The translations under genes were made by a program, and so were the position numbers. From positions 1,959,884 through 2,023,883 of the forward strand of contig FN649755.1 of assembly GCA_000310025.1 (NCBI GenBank): a DNA stretch of 64,000 bases, written 5' to 3'. The number at the start of each line of letters is the position of its first letter. Positions within the stretch are counted from its first letter, which is position 1. The notes under the pieces were generated by a model. That model searched no databases. It saw only the letters and a program-made list of their open reading frames with translations, and was not told the origin of the DNA. Shown in pieces: positions 34,190 through 46,611 of the stretch. The DNA is from Ectocarpus siliculosus. Taxonomy: Eukaryota > Sar > Phaeophyceae > Ectocarpales > Ectocarpaceae.

Positions 34190-34296
34190 GAGTACCGCAC
34201 ACACTGGAGTTCTCGCACAGGCACCCCTGTGCGATGAAAATTAAATGGCGATAAAGGTTTTCAAACAACCACACGGGGGTGCCATGACTCGCAACC
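34190..34296. mobile_element. Short inverted-repeat element (MITE-like), copy 2
   Basis: The right end read inward is GGTTGCGAGTCATGGCACCC, like the left end of 33553-33685. The left side 'gcacaggcacccctgtgcgatg' is more decayed. Confidence 0.45.
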
Positions 34297-34841
34297 TTAC
34301 GGTATTCGACCGGCTGACAAGTCTTGTTAGGTGCGGCGATATTACCATCGGTCAGGTTCAACCTTATCGTCCATAACGCTATGAAATCTGCATGCGTCAC
34401 ATTTGTATGGGCTTCAAACGCACCCTGTGTTCACTGTATGGACGCCACGGGCGCCGACAGCGGAGAAAAACGATCAAGGCGCGAGAAACAAACAGACGTA
34501 GTTTCCTTGGCCTGCGCGTCGTGTGTCATCGAGACAGAGAGCACAGATACCTTACTTGCGAGCGGACTACCCCCGCTAACATCTCTCACTCCGTGAGTGA
34601 CGCGTCGAGGCCAAACGCCTTCGATCCTTCCACCTCCACTAGTCGTTTTCTCTCGGGTGCAGGTGAGGTGGCTGTGGGCTGCTTTTATCCAGCAGAGATA
34701 CAAGCATCGGTCGCGACACGAAACTGCTGTCACTTCATGAGTTGAGGGACAATTCAAAGAGTAATCAATTTTCAAACAGATAAAAGGGGAGGAGGAACGT
34801 TTCTTCAACACAGCCCAGTCGCTTGCGACGCTGCTATCAGA

Positions 34842-35441
34842 TTGATCGAATATCCCCAAAATATGCCCAATCCGTTTGCACCCAGATCTGAGTGCAGATC
34901 ACAGCGCCGAAGGGTTGACCTCGGTGCGCTCACCTCATACTGGGATACGTGCACGATTTGCCGTCGTGTCCGCTTGAAAAACACTTGTGCTTATCCGAAT
35001 AACCTTTGCGTCAATAACCCGAAGTTCAAGGTACGGTATGCCGTTACCAAGAAAAAGTATGTTCTTCCTTCGCGGTGTTGCCAGGCGATATGTTTGGGAC
35101 AGACTCGGAATGAATTTGCTCGGCCGCCTAAACGATCGTGGCCAACGTCTTCTACTTTTTGCACCCCAGGTGGGGGCCCACCGCTACATTGCGGTACCCA
35201 CCCGTGGTGTTTAGGCTATACAGCTGTGGGAGGGACGGCGCCTTCTGCGACGGCGTCATGCTCAGTTTTGGTCGTATGGCGGTATTATCTGTGGACCAAG
35301 TGGTCGTGCGTCCCATATCGACTTCAAGGAGATGAGACGAACAACACCCCTCCTTTTCAACATATAACATATTTTCCCCATTTTCCCCGTAGAGAACGAT
35401 TCGAAAGGTTCCACCAGACTCTTCTTGCTAGCAAATCTTGA
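34842..35441 (+). other. Long open frame with possible exon, unknown
   Basis: 199 codons are open. The part ending at a possible donor (ttcaag|gtacgg, 35032) reads RVDLGALTSYWDTCTICRRV and CAYPNNLCVNNPKFK, Cys-rich and coding-like. Another frame gives RYVWDRLGMNLLGRLNDRGQ before a donor at about 35169. No consistent model could be made. Confidence 0.25.
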
Positions 35442-35886
35442 GGAAGAACCCCAAACATATTTTACGCAACTTCCTGTTCCCATGAAGATCGGTTGACATC
35501 GGATATGTCTGTCGAAGTCACATATGTGTAAGATTGGACGAATGAAATCTGGGGTTGGTGGAGCGGGACTGAATCGCACAGTGGCAAGCAAGAAAGAAGT
35601 TTGCGGGGAATTTTCAGCCAGGGCGGTGATGGCGTGTACGCGTACAACAGCAGCAGCAACAACAGAGTTCACGCTGCGGCTACATCGCGAAAGGGCATTC
35701 GATCCGCTGTAGCGCACACGGAGCTTTAGGCGCAAGGTCTGAGGGAGGAAACGGTTTTGGTAGGCCTGTGGGCCAGTTGATTTGAGCGTGGCGCAGTCGG
35801 GGCAGGTAGATGCGGCGCCTCCGGCAGAGGAGGAAAGCGGCGGAAGGAAGAAATCAGCCGGGCGGGCGTTCCCCTAGGGGCTGGCG

Positions 35887-36261
35887 ATGGAAGGGGAGCA
35901 CCCGCAGGGCCAGGAGACGGGGGCAGTAATTATCCCAAAGTCGAAACACTCCTATTCCACACGGCCGTGGTCCCGATTTAGCGGTTCCCTGTTTAGCGAA
36001 ATTCCTTTTGTTGCACTTCCCACAACCTGGTGGCGCGGCGGCACACCCGAGTTCAGCGGATATTCACGACCGCTGCACCGGATCGTGCCCCCAGTAGCGG
36101 TCGTTGGAGCTGTTTCCAGAAACCAAAAGCGGGTATTTGTGGAAGGTGTGAGGAGACACCGCGAACTCGTGGCACGGTGCCAACGATGCCGGGGCTGTGG
36201 AAGCCCACGGGTGTATTGCGTACGAGCAGCCCTGGTCGCCACACCAGAAGTGTGCACCTAG
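35887..36261 (+). other. Open frame of 124 codons, status unclear
   Basis: Starts with an ATG, and GAVIIPKSKHSYSTRPWSRF follows the first ten residues; the later part is Arg/Val-rich. The minus strand is also open (36053-36550). No domain or splice structure. Confidence 0.2.
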
Positions 36262-36269
36262 ACTTCACA

Positions 36270-37310
36270 CCCGTACTATGGGATAGTCCGGAAATATCCA
36301 CAATAATGCGTGGGGTGTCCTGACAGGTTCTTCCAACCCCAGACCTAGAGATCGAGGTTCGGTGCTTGGCGAAACAACCAATTCCAGCGGTTGAGGTTGT
36401 GCTGCGGTGCAGTTGGGTGGGTTGGGCTGCAGTCAGCAGGCCCATTGAGCCGCGCGAGCAGGGAAACACTGCGAAAGAAACCCGAGCGGGAGGGGGGAAA
36501 CAAAACCACTGGAAACGGTGGTACATGTAGCGGCGTATATGCGGTGCCAAATGCGGCTGCTGTTGCTGCTGCCACTTGTCGCGCTGCTGTAGGAAAGCTT
36601 AAGACGAGGGCACATTATTTTGCTCTCGCGTTGGCAGTGAAGCCCGTTGTATGCGGTGTGCGATTGTGGAGGCTCTCCCTCGTGCTGTGTGGAAACATGG
36701 CAAGAGTTCAACAACGACCAACGAGCGGTCTTTGCTATCATACCCTCGAGTAGACCAACTTTTAGAACGTCTGGATTGCGCTCCGCCCACCGCCGGGTGG
36801 ACTGGTGTCGTTATTTTTTCTGAAGGAATGCGACTCCACCATGCCGACCCAGGGCTTCGCTCGTTGGAGTTTAGAGGGTTCAGCTTTCAGGTGCAAACAA
36901 GACGGCATGGGTGGCCAAGGCAGGTTGTATCTGGTACACAACCTCCCCACAACCTCATTAAGGTCAGGTTGTAAGGCCGACGTATGCAGCTAGCCCCGCA
37001 TCACGGATTGCGGCGTTGGTCCAACCAAGAGCGCAGGCTGGCAGCGCAGACTACATGTTGTCCAAGGTCGATACCCAAAGTTCCAACCTGACCCCGGGGA
37101 GGTTGGGCACCAGCTACAACCCCTCCCTTTGGCCTCCCGTGTAGTCTTGTCGTCAGTTCACTCAGTCGAACACACAGTTCTGTAGACCGTTCCGCAAGCA
37201 CTCTTGTTGGTCCGGGTAGGACGAGCCAGGCCTCAGCTCGAAGGCGGTGGTGGTGGATAGGGACCGAGTGGACGACTCGGAGTTGTGCGAGGTCTTGGCG
37301 CACCTTGGCC
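36270..37310. other. No convincing gene
   Basis: Overlapping short frames on both strands. Nothing supported. Confidence 0.4.
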
Positions 37311-37371
37311 ATCACTCTCCGAGGTAGCCCCATCCCTCGCTGCGGCAGTGGCAGAGGCGAATTCCTAGGCG

Positions 37372-37503
37372 GCGCTAGAGGGGCCGGAAGCGATAGCCGA
37401 TGCTATGCTGCGCAAGGACACGGATTACGTTCTCTTCGAGAAATCGCACAGCACTACGAACGTGGAGGAGGGCAACCATTCCGACGATTTTGCTAGAGCT
37501 TGA
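37372..37503 (+). CDS. Possible terminal exon, unknown
   Basis: From acceptor cgaattcctag it reads AALEGPEAIADAMLRKDTDY, then VLFEKSHSTTNVEEGNHSDD to a TGA. The composition is good. The same frame continues upstream (SEVAPSLAAAVAEANS) beyond one in-frame TAG at the acceptor, so it could also be a decayed gene piece. Confidence 0.3.
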   Translation, partial: ALEGPEAIADAMLRKDTDYVLFEKSHSTTNVEEGNHSDDFARA

Positions 37504-37984
37504 TGGCGCGGGAGAAGCCAAAAGTGAGGAGGGTACGGGGGGGGGAGGGGTTGGAACCGCTGCGGTATGCGGGGCGATGGTCGCATCTCGGCGCGGTTCA
37601 ACAGTGCGCGGAAGTCGTGTGGCATGGGCGAGGCAACGCACTTCCTTTACACAAGGCGAAGATCTCGTTCCTCGCAGCGCAGGCCGCTAAACCAAATCGC
37701 CGGGCAGATATCAAGAGACATGTTGGGTTAACTGAGCATGGTCGGTAGACGTGACTATGTAGCAACAGCAAGGCATTCAAGCACGTGCGTAGTGGCCAAT
37801 CGGCTTCACGAGTTTGCCCCACGTGCCGTAATTGCACGTAGACTTTGGTCCCCCCTCTCTTACTCTTTCGTGCCGCCGCTAGAGTACGGCGGGGAAGTTT
37901 GGGAAAGAAAAATGTAGGTAGTTCAGGAGCTCGAGGCGGGGGAAAGCAGCGAACATCAACCTAGGATACTGCAAGCGCACAAGT

Positions 37985-38830
37985 AATGCAACAGTACGGG
38001 CAGACCTGGGGATCCCTACGATCCGGAAGAGACGCAAGGATGCTACGGAAGCTACGGAAGCTACGGTTTCAGTACAGTTTGGTATGAAACGGGAGAGGAG
38101 GGATTGCCGAGAGTAGCTTCGGGGTCGAAGTGGGACAACAAGAGGAGAGGTTGACAACCCACCGAGTGGGCTAAGGTTGTAGATGACATATGGAAGGAGT
38201 TCACGGACAGTGAATCGTTTCTTTGTATGTTGCGAAGGATGGCTCAACAATATTTTCCCTACCCTACATACTTTATCGATACCACTTTTGAGCACGCTTT
38301 CTATGCCCCAGTATAGCTACCGTCTTCTCCTATTCCATGCCTCAAGCATCTCTAACGGCCTTATTTTTCCCAGCTCAGCCATGTACATTTCTCTCTCCTT
38401 TTCATGAAAAGGACCTGCTGCAACTACGTGAACTCAGCCTTAACATTCGCAGCCGCATTCACACTTGACCTTGTCGTTGCCATCGCCTACCTTCTTAAAT
38501 CTTCGTCTAGACGTTCCTAATTTTGAACTACAGCTTTGTCCTTCCACCCTTGTGTCCATGTCGGGACTACTTGGACCCTATTCCTTACCCCAACATTCCG
38601 TACCCTTCTACAGTAAACTCTTTTTTTTCTTCGATATTTTGGTTAGATTTTGTTGTTCTCTCTCGGCGAAGGCAATGTATTACCCGTTTTGAACCCCTCT
38701 AGGCCTACCGTTTCCAATGTATCACATTCAGTTTCGGGGTTGGTCCTGTGGGAAGCAAGCTCCGTCGTCTAGAGGACGCGTGGTCAATTGTCTAACCGGT
38801 TTAGCATGCAAAACAGGAGTACGCATACCC
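37985..38830 (+). repeat. Related copy of the 0.9-kb degenerate repeat, rearranged
   Basis: 37990-38210 matches the 9900-10030 and 10740-10920 blocks ('ggaagagacgcaagg', 'ttgccgagag', 'gtcgaagtggga', 'gtagatgacatatgg') in the same orientation. 38220-38500 matches other blocks of that array ('gatatcgata', 'ggcatggaatag') in inverted orientation. An S-type element lies at 38742-38830. Confidence 0.5.
38742..38830 (-). mobile_element. tRNA-related short element S, diverged copy
   Basis: 'ggtcctgtgggaagcaagct', 'gaggacgcgtggtcaattg' and 'tagcatgcaaaacaggagtac' align in order with the other S copies. Confidence 0.4.
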
Positions 38831-39596
38831 CCCATCCTATATACGTTTTCGTATAGTATGCGCGGATCGGACTATTTACCACGTGTTTGTTCTACGTGGT
38901 GATATAAAGGCAGATTGTTTAGGTCGCGGGAAACAACGCGAAATACAACAGATGAACCACGTTGCGTGCTGCTGAGACGATTCAGAAAACGGTAACAAGA
39001 GGGAACAACCTCTTTGTTTCCATGCATAGCACTACATCGTACTGACGTTTTGTCTTTCTTTGTAAAACGGTTGCTTGTTCATCTACATCTGTGATGAATG
39101 TTCAATGAGAGACAAACATGACTATGCACTTTTCGATTTTATGAATGTTGCAATGAGACACACACATCTGTTGAACTATTCACAGATGCTTTCAAGGCTC
39201 CGGGGCTAGCGGTTGTACACCATCCGCTAAAGGTTTGGCAGCATTACCCTGAAATAGCGGTTTCGAACCTCTTCTCTCGATGGATCACAAAACCGAGGCC
39301 GCCGTTCTATTGCAGACAGATTGGTTTATTTGTGGTTCGGTGGGGCTCGCTTCGCTCTTCGAGTCTAAATACTCCAGCTGTGCGGGCTGTTTGGTCTTGG
39401 AAAACGTCACAACCTGCAGTCAGCCTTTCGAACTCGGAATACGTCATAGCTGGGCTGGTCGTCACAGCCATCAGATAAGCCAGTGCTTGCATGTTGGGTG
39501 TTCTTATCGGACGGGTGGTGTGAGATGCATGAAAGTCAGTTGTTCTCCAGTAACATTGGCTGCCCCTAAAACCTCAGCTGACTCGCTGCGCACAAC
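38831..39596. other. No convincing gene
   Basis: AT-rich, then a 150-codon plus-strand frame from 39280 with no splice or domain support. Confidence 0.35.
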
Positions 39597-39959
39597 TCAA
39601 ACATTAGGATCGCGGCACGTGTTTTTCATCTTGCACCATGCTGCGGTCGATGCATCCCCGGCTGCTCCTTCGAGTTTATCGGGTACCAGAGGAAGGGCAC
39701 CTACCGGCAGCTCTCCCACGCCCAGGCTCTGAAGAGGGTCTGTATGCCAGAGCGTAAAAGCCACTGCTTCGGCAATGGCGCGTACAGTTCGCGGGAGCAT
39801 TCGCGAGGCGACCGGACTGGCCACTCCCGAAACGGCTGATGTTCGGCGAGCTGGTGGGGGGGGGAGGACCCAGGTAGGGGAAAACCGGTGCAGAGATGCC
39901 AGGTGTGCCTGAAGGACGAGGCGTTGAGGACTACTCACGGATCTACAGACGACGAGCAA
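39597..39959 (-). other. Coding-like minus-strand frame
   Basis: 120 codons. The central part reads MLPRTVRAIAEAVAFTLWHT and SLGVGELPVGALPLVPDKLE with protein-like composition. No family or neighbouring exon is recognised. Confidence 0.25.
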
Positions 39960-40275
39960 TGCGCTTATAAGAGTCCCTAAACTAATTTCGACGGAAGCAG
40001 GGTAGTACCGTGGTGCACGAGGGTACTAGAGGGAGCTGAGAGGTTCTTCACCTCCTGGCACAAGGATTCATCGGAGACCAGCCAGCAACAACCGCTCAAA
40101 CGAGTCAATGAGTCCAGCGCGTCGTTTGCAATGGGGCAGGAGGGGGGCAGCAGCCGGACGAGACGGCGAGGGAAGAAAGCAAACGAGAAGAGGCAGGAGT
40201 GACGATATACGTGCCGGGTTGAACTAGCTAGTCCCCCCGCGCATCATTGCACCGTTGCACCAAGCCCCCGCGAGT

Positions 40276-40507
40276 GATGGACGTGCATTTACTATCGCTG
40301 GCGGCCCGGTTTGTTTATTTGTTGGTATTCGTGGCGTGCGTAATTTGTTTTTCGTTTCTTTTCCAGATGTACTACTCTTTTCTCTACGCAGTTGTCCTGT
40401 TGAAGACCAGACGCGCGTCGTTAGCACGGGGACATGCTTGCCTCTCCTCGCATCTTGTCTGCAACTTTTCGGTGGGGAGGGCTAGATTGTATGCCGATTC
40501 GGTCTGA
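40276..40507 (+). other. Open frame with hydrophobic segment
   Basis: From the ATG MDVHLLSLAARFVYLLVFVA it has a ~45-residue hydrophobic run that could span a membrane once or twice, then a basic tail. It could equally be pyrimidine-rich non-coding sequence, since it spans a good-looking acceptor (ttttccag). Confidence 0.25.
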
Positions 40508-41208
40508 CCGCCGGGAACCCGGCATGGGACACCCCGCCGCCAGTGTAGGGGTACCAAGATTCAACCAGGGGATGTACCTCTCCTGCCCGTGATGTCAACT
40601 TCCAGCGGGGTATTTACCTCACACAGCGTGTAGAGGGAAGTGGAGGGCTCCAGACTGTCTGTCTCTGACTTTTTTTCGTCTTGCGGACCTTTCGGGTCCA
40701 TTTTTTTGGAGTGTATACCTTTTCGGCTAAGGTAGCCTTCGACCACGGGAATCGGCCGCGCCAAGTGTTCGATCATTACAGACAAATGAAGGGTCTGGGT
40801 ACAGAGATCGGCACGGTTCTTAATGTGAAGACAACACCAACATCGCCGCTTTTGACACTGTGCCTCAGTAACCCACTCCTCAAGAGAGCACTGAGATCGA
40901 TGGCATATATTAGTTTCCCTAGAGGAAACAGCCGAAACGGCGGGTGCCTAGTGAGCGTATTCTTTGTGTTTGAAGAGTCCTGATCATGACGGTATCGTCA
41001 TTGATCGATAGTCCCTCGACTGTCGGGCTCGTGCCACCGGCGACGTTACCCTTTGCCCTGTTGCGTGCGCTATTTCACCGCGACCCAAGAGGTGCCTTGT
41101 TGCATGCGTACGCACACGAACACCAGGTACAGAAGGAGTCCAACGTGCACTTCCAAGCAAGTTAACTATTACAATTATTCCGTGTTTGCGCACTCCGCGT
41201 TTCCTTAG

Positions 41209-43422
41209 GGTTTCTGGTACACACCATGTTCATCATCTTCTGCTACGTTCCACTGTTCGTGCGGAACGTTTTCCGCGGTGAGTCCACTTTTCTTGGAGAT
41301 TTCTCTGTCAACGGAGTGAAATACATGTAGCTTTTCCGACTAGAGTCGCGTCGAGCATGTAAAAGCCGAGAATGCATGTTCGAGTTGTGGCTTTCGAACC
41401 AAGCAGTTCCATCATTGCTTTTCGCAGAACGTAAACCACACGCGGTTGCTCTTACTTCCGCAATTTCGTTCTGGTTTAAGCTTTTCGCCTCTCTGGTTGG
41501 TATGGGTCACCATTGCTGAGGCGAGCTTTGCACAGTACCTGTGGCTTGACCACCACCACCTTCGTGATTTTAGCCTTATTTTCGCCAGATGTGCCGGCCA
41601 TGAGCCCGCGGCCGTCGGACCTCGAGGAACACCGTGGAGAAATACGGCTACAATGTTCGTGGACTGCTCCACTGGTTAAGGATAAAGCCGCCATACCTGA
41701 ACCAAGCGCATTCCAGGCCTCGCGGCATTTCAAGCGCTGCCAAAGTTCGTCGTTGAAGCACGAAGCCCTAAGGATAATCGGGAAAAGGACGGCTGGCTCG
41801 ACGATGATGAGGTACTCCATCCAGCTTAACGAGAAGGGAAATTTTGACAAGTATTCGTGGAAAAAGAAGAGCGTACGTAAGGCTCGGCTTGCAGCATCAC
41901 AGCCAACGCTCTTCGGTATTACCCAGAACAATGACGAATTCTTCCACCCCATCACGAGAACGGTGGGTGTGGAGCGCGCGTGCCGTGGGCCGTGTCTAAC
42001 GGCTTTGCTTCTATGTCAAGGAACGCTCCGGTGATCAGACTTCACCTTCGTATAGTGCTCTTGTAACAGCTTCCAAGACCTGGAACCCGTGTGCTGTTGC
42101 AAGCGCAACACCGTTCCCCGAAAAGTGCAGCGCGGTTGTTCTTCGGTCCAAACGGCGTATTCCGTAGGTGATCCTCGGTACATGCCACCACTGCTGTAAC
42201 AGGAAACTCGGCAACGGGGTTCTAGTAGGAATAATGCTCGGAATAATGATCCCTTCCGCCTGTTTCGGTTGGCATCCTGCCGTGGCATCCCTACCGTGAC
42301 GAGTTCCATCCTTACTACAACGGCATACACAGAGCTTAGTTCGCACAGGTTTTTCTGAAGTACTCCGCAGATTGTGCTTTGTTCGTTTTGCATGAGCTGT
42401 CTGCCTCCCTGCTCGTGTTTTCCGGTGGATGTCATTGCAGTCGCAGGATGTTGCTGGCGACGATCGCGGCCTTAAACGCGGGTCTCGTGGATGGCAGCTG
42501 TGAGTGACGCGCCTTACGCAAGAGTGTTAGGGAAGCACCGACCTCCGCCATCGGTCACGACCGTTTGTGGGAGCTGTCTTTCGTTTTGCCAACCGCCGTT
42601 TGACCGAATCCACCGACCTTGTGCACGGTCTTGCCTCACATACTATCATGACTGCGATTCGGGCTCATACGCAAGGTCTCCGCCTTGATGCATGCCCGTA
42701 GCTTGAATGCGAGGAAGGTGCTCATTAATCCTCTCCGTCAAGTGTGTGTACCCAGAACAGTGCCATGTCGACAACACGGAGGTTCGAAATGCGAGGCAAG
42801 GTGCCTCATCCCGACCGTGCACTCCCGACCTTGTTGCCGCACGTTTTCCGAGGTTAGTAAGCCATCAATCAGGCGACGTATGTCGTCCCTATAATCACTT
42901 GCGTGGCTGCTGGTTCTCACGAGTCAACTTTGCCGTGGTTGCTCTTGCCGCTTCGTTCCGTGCAGTGCTGGTTGACCTGCCATCGGGTTTGAAGTGCGCG
43001 TGGTACAACCTGGAGCACCCTGCTCAGTTCGCGATATTGTTTCTGGTGAGCGAGGGCACTATTTCCTGCACCCGCAATCGTTTCGAGCCGAATGACATGC
43101 GCGCAATGTACCGCGCGAATCAACGCACATCTTCCACTAGGTCTTGGCTGACGCTGATGCACAGGCTGCCGCTGATTCGGATAGGTTTTGCGATTTCCTT
43201 GCTGAAACGATCCGCGTGTAGTGGGACGTCGATGACTAAGCCGCTGAATCGCCTTCATGATGTGCGCGGGTTTACACGCAGATGGTGGGTCTCGTGTATT
43301 TTATCAACTGGCTATTCAACGAGGCTGATAAGGTGGTGTACGCTCGTTTGTCCTGCGCCACCGAAGCTTGGATGGACGAGATCAGGCATACGCGCCAGGT
43401 TTATCAGCCGGTTGCAACCTGA
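41209..43422 (+). CDS. Multi-exon unknown protein with a minus-strand paralogue at 14.3-14.75 kb
   Basis: Eight exons with fully compatible phases: 41209-41277, 41589-41962, 42021-42163, 42441-42499, 42574-42675, 42966-43045, 43141-43215 and 43282-43422 (TGA). Introns are 58-311 bp. Exon 1 is hydrophobic (FLVHTMFIIFCYVPLFVRNV), a possible membrane segment. Exon 2 is polar and basic (NEKGNFDKYSWKKKSVRKAR). Exon 3 includes SKTWNPCAVASATPFPEKCS. Exons 4-5 read RRMLLATIAALNAGLVDGS and NRRLTESTDLVHGLASHTIM. Exon 6 holds LVDLPSGLKCAWYNLEHPAQ. The last ends VVYARLSCATEAWMDEIRHT. The start may lie further upstream. Conservation of exon 6 and the C-terminus in the 14-kb copy supports coding. The family is not recognised; no function is proposed. 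Weakest junctions: donors at 42676 (gtctcc) and 43216 (gtgtag). Confidence 0.55.
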
Positions 43423-43429
43423 ACGCGCG

Positions 43430-44300
43430 CGACCAGACGGAAACGACCAACGCTGTACCTTCGGGGCCGACCGTCGTCGTAACGTAAGCCAGGGACCGCG
43501 GTGCACGGCGAGGAACAGCTCATAACATGCCATCTACTTTGCACGACGGAGGACTCGTCGAAGTCACCCACGAGCTGGGTTATGTTCGGACCTTGCCCTA
43601 CATATTCGAACCGCACAACGTGACCGTTTTTTGTTTTGGATTGCTCGTACACGTCGCAAACGTAGCCGAAAATTTCGCCAACATGTAGCCAAGAGAACCT
43701 ATGCTATATTCTTGAAAGACGACGGCAGAAGACGGTGGTGCCGTAGCGGACGGGACAAACACCTGCGGGTTGTGGCGCCTCCTGATTTCCTCCACGGAAG
43801 AGCGAGAAAAACTGTTGTCGATTCATAAGTTGGTAAATTCCGAACAAGTGCACCTCGTTCGGCGCTCGCTTGCTCTTTAAGTTGCGATCCTACAGCAGTT
43901 CCTTGAAATAACTTCATTCGGTTATGCATGGATTATCCATGCATGTGTTCGGACACCACTATTCTCCATAATCGTTCGTTGGACAAGTTGAGAATACCGA
44001 TTGTGGTTTGGGATGAATGCGCTGCTGTCCGGAAGAAGTTGGTCAAGTAGACAGGTTGAGCACCTCGTTTGTGACAGCTCCCTTGCATTTTGTGTTGCCT
44101 ACTCGAGCACCGCTACAGTATTCGATGCAGCACCTGAGGCACGCCGGCCACGACGGCTAGTGAATGTGCACAGTGTTATGTTCGGGTGGCAACACCGTAC
44201 CAAGATGACGTAGTCGTACCAAGATGGCATTTGTCCATTACAGGGAACGGAAGTAAGGAAACAGGATAGGGAATCGTAGTTTGTAGGGATCATCTTCCTA
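43430..44300. other. No convincing gene
   Basis: Short open frames on both strands. Nothing supported. Confidence 0.4.
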
Positions 44301-45950
44301 CCTGTACACTTCCTGGGAAAGCATGCGCCGTTGGGTGCTCTTTGACTCTATAAAAAACAGCCGCCGGGAGCCAACATCTGCAGCGGCCTGGTGTTGAGGT
44401 AGATGCGTTGCTTTGGGACCTCTTGTCAGGTAATCATCTGTAACTCAGCGCCTGGCGAACGATGTTCGAAAACAGGAACCGGATCCGGGAAGATGAAGAA
44501 GCGATGAACCTCGTAGGTATTGCAATCTCTGCAGTAACGAGCACGCGCTCTTCGTTTTCCCGCGGTTTGAAGTGGTTGTGACTTCGCACCCATCCATTGG
44601 TCGGCGAGTTGTTTTCGTCGAAGTGTGTATTTGTGATTTTTGCCGTCCTTCTTTCTGGGCCGCGTGCTGCACGTGCCTCGTCACTAGGTGTGGTGAGGCT
44701 GTTATTGGTCATGTATTTCGCCTCTCTGCGTCACGATGGGTCACCATCCGATAATATGCAGTTTTTTTGGTTGGTCTTTTGTTGGTAAACACAGTGACGC
44801 ACGAATTTTTCTTGTGAGCAAACATGTTGAATTTGTGCATAAATGTGGAATTGGTGGAACTCCGGGGTTCGATTTGGGCCAGAGTTAAGGACTATGAGTA
44901 TTCTACGTGAAGCATGTCCCGGCAGTGTAACATGATTTATGTGCGGGTTGTCGTAGGCTTCGGATGGTCAGCTTAAGATGTCGTCGCTACATTGATAACT
45001 AGGTGCTCGACAGGTCTAGGTCCTTTCGCACAATGACGTGCACACACAGGATCTACGTAGTACCCCCTGCGCCTCTCGATATCATAGAATAACGAAATAT
45101 CTTCACACAGGCGGTCCCTCTGTCAAAGTTCGATGTTCATTTGTTTTGTTCACGAGAGGGATCGGTACCTCTCCCTTGTAGATAATGGTATTTCGGTGCT
45201 GACCAAGCGTACACACCCGGTCAGGGCTTTCCTTTTGGGGTTTTGGTGTCCTCTTCTTCACTGGTCTTGAGTCATGTTCGTATTGGCTTGCTTTTTTGAA
45301 TGGCTGTTTTTGTTTGAATCTTGGAATATAACTCTTGCAGTAGGAAAATCCACACGCAGGCGGTTACTGTAGGAGAGTTTAGCTCCACTTTGTTGCGTTC
45401 TCAATGACTGTACGCAATCGCGCCTTGATGGTTCAGTTAAATGTTGACATTACACGAGCTACATCCACGCCGTGCCGCCGGACGCACCCCAACTATACCG
45501 AAATATTCGCATGAGGAACTCAGTGATTCGATCGCAGCCACGACAGGAATGACGCCTGGGTTGCGTATTTTCAGTCCGACAGTTGGGACCCCCATGACAT
45601 TGCCGTACGTAAACGGAGTCCCCGGGGGTGTTCCAAGGACACGGATGTATTGACGATAACCCTTGCGACATTTCACCACCCCACAGGGAGTCGATGTCCC
45701 TGACTCGATTATGTAAAGGCTTGGAACACATCTACCGTCGTTCAGGAGGTCTGTCTCGAGCCGGATCCTTTCTTTGCACTGCGGATTACTTCGCTGTACA
45801 TCAAGGAAATGCGAGACATGCACCCTGTGGAAGAAGAGTTTTTGCACGAAAATTCACACGAGATCGAGGTAGTCTGCGTCTGTCCATAGGTCTGTGGCTA
45901 TCTCTCCCCCTGTGTATTTGGATAAGGCCATCTCGGGCTTTCGGACCCGA
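44300..45950. other. No convincing gene
   Basis: One short exon-like piece (44460-44510, MFENRNRIREDEEAMNL before gtaggt) and a 70-codon frame at 45441-45653 were noticed but cannot be joined to anything. Confidence 0.35.
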
Positions 45951-45984
45951 GCAGTGAACTGGGGAGGTGTCCTGTGGAGCAAAT

Positions 45985-46110
45985 GTCATTCCGTCTCGCA
46001 AAATCTGGTCCGAACCGGGCGCGTCACATGAGGGCACACGCAACACCTGGCTTCCTCAAGGTAAACCGGTGCAACACTCGAGCGTGCGGCAAATCGGCAG
46101 CACCGAATGC
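45985..46110 (+). repeat. Repeat H copy 1 (exon-like, with donor)
   Basis: 'gtcattccg..tcgcaaa..' through 'agggcacacgcaacacctggcttcctcaag' and the following 'gtaaaccggtgcaacactcg' aligns with 54030-54155. Both copies have a good donor after FLK (..AHATPGFLK|gtaaac; ..AHAAMSFLK|gtaagc). The two are separated by one aprataxin gene. Confidence 0.5.
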
Positions 46111-46463
46111 GAAGGGCCAGACAGAATGTTATCACGAGTTCGGTTTTGATGCAGTACGTCGCTTGATACTGACGGCTCCCTCCCAGCAAATTGAATGCGC
46201 GGGCATGTCGATCGAGCGCCCTCCCCTGCCTGTGAGGGGGGAGAAATATGAATATTCCATGATTTGGACCCACAAGGTCAGGTTTTCCCACCCGAGTTGT
46301 TCCGCCCCCCCCCCAGAGGAAGCGACCGGAGAAGATGCTCGATACAGTAGATGCAGCCCCCCGACCATGATTTTAATGAAAGGCAATTCGGCTAGACGTT
46401 GCAGGGCGTGTGTCGATGGTATGTGTACACATAGTCTACATACATATATGCGACATACATGCC

Positions 46464-46606
46464 TGTTCGTCACACCTGCCGAAAGGCAGAGAAACCAGAA
46501 ATTGAAGCGACTGGTGCTGACGCTGGCTCTAATTTGGTGGTTCATAGCTGAAGCCATCAGCTACATACATTATTACAAGTTCCGGGTAAAAGCTGATCTG
46601 AGATAG
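46464..46606 (+). other. Possible single-pass membrane segment
   Basis: The end of an open frame reads AERQRNQKLKRLVLTLALIW, then WFIAEAISYIHYYKFRVKAD and a stop. It has the pattern of a basic-flanked transmembrane helix. No splice model. Confidence 0.25.
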
Positions 46607-46611
46607 TTCAC

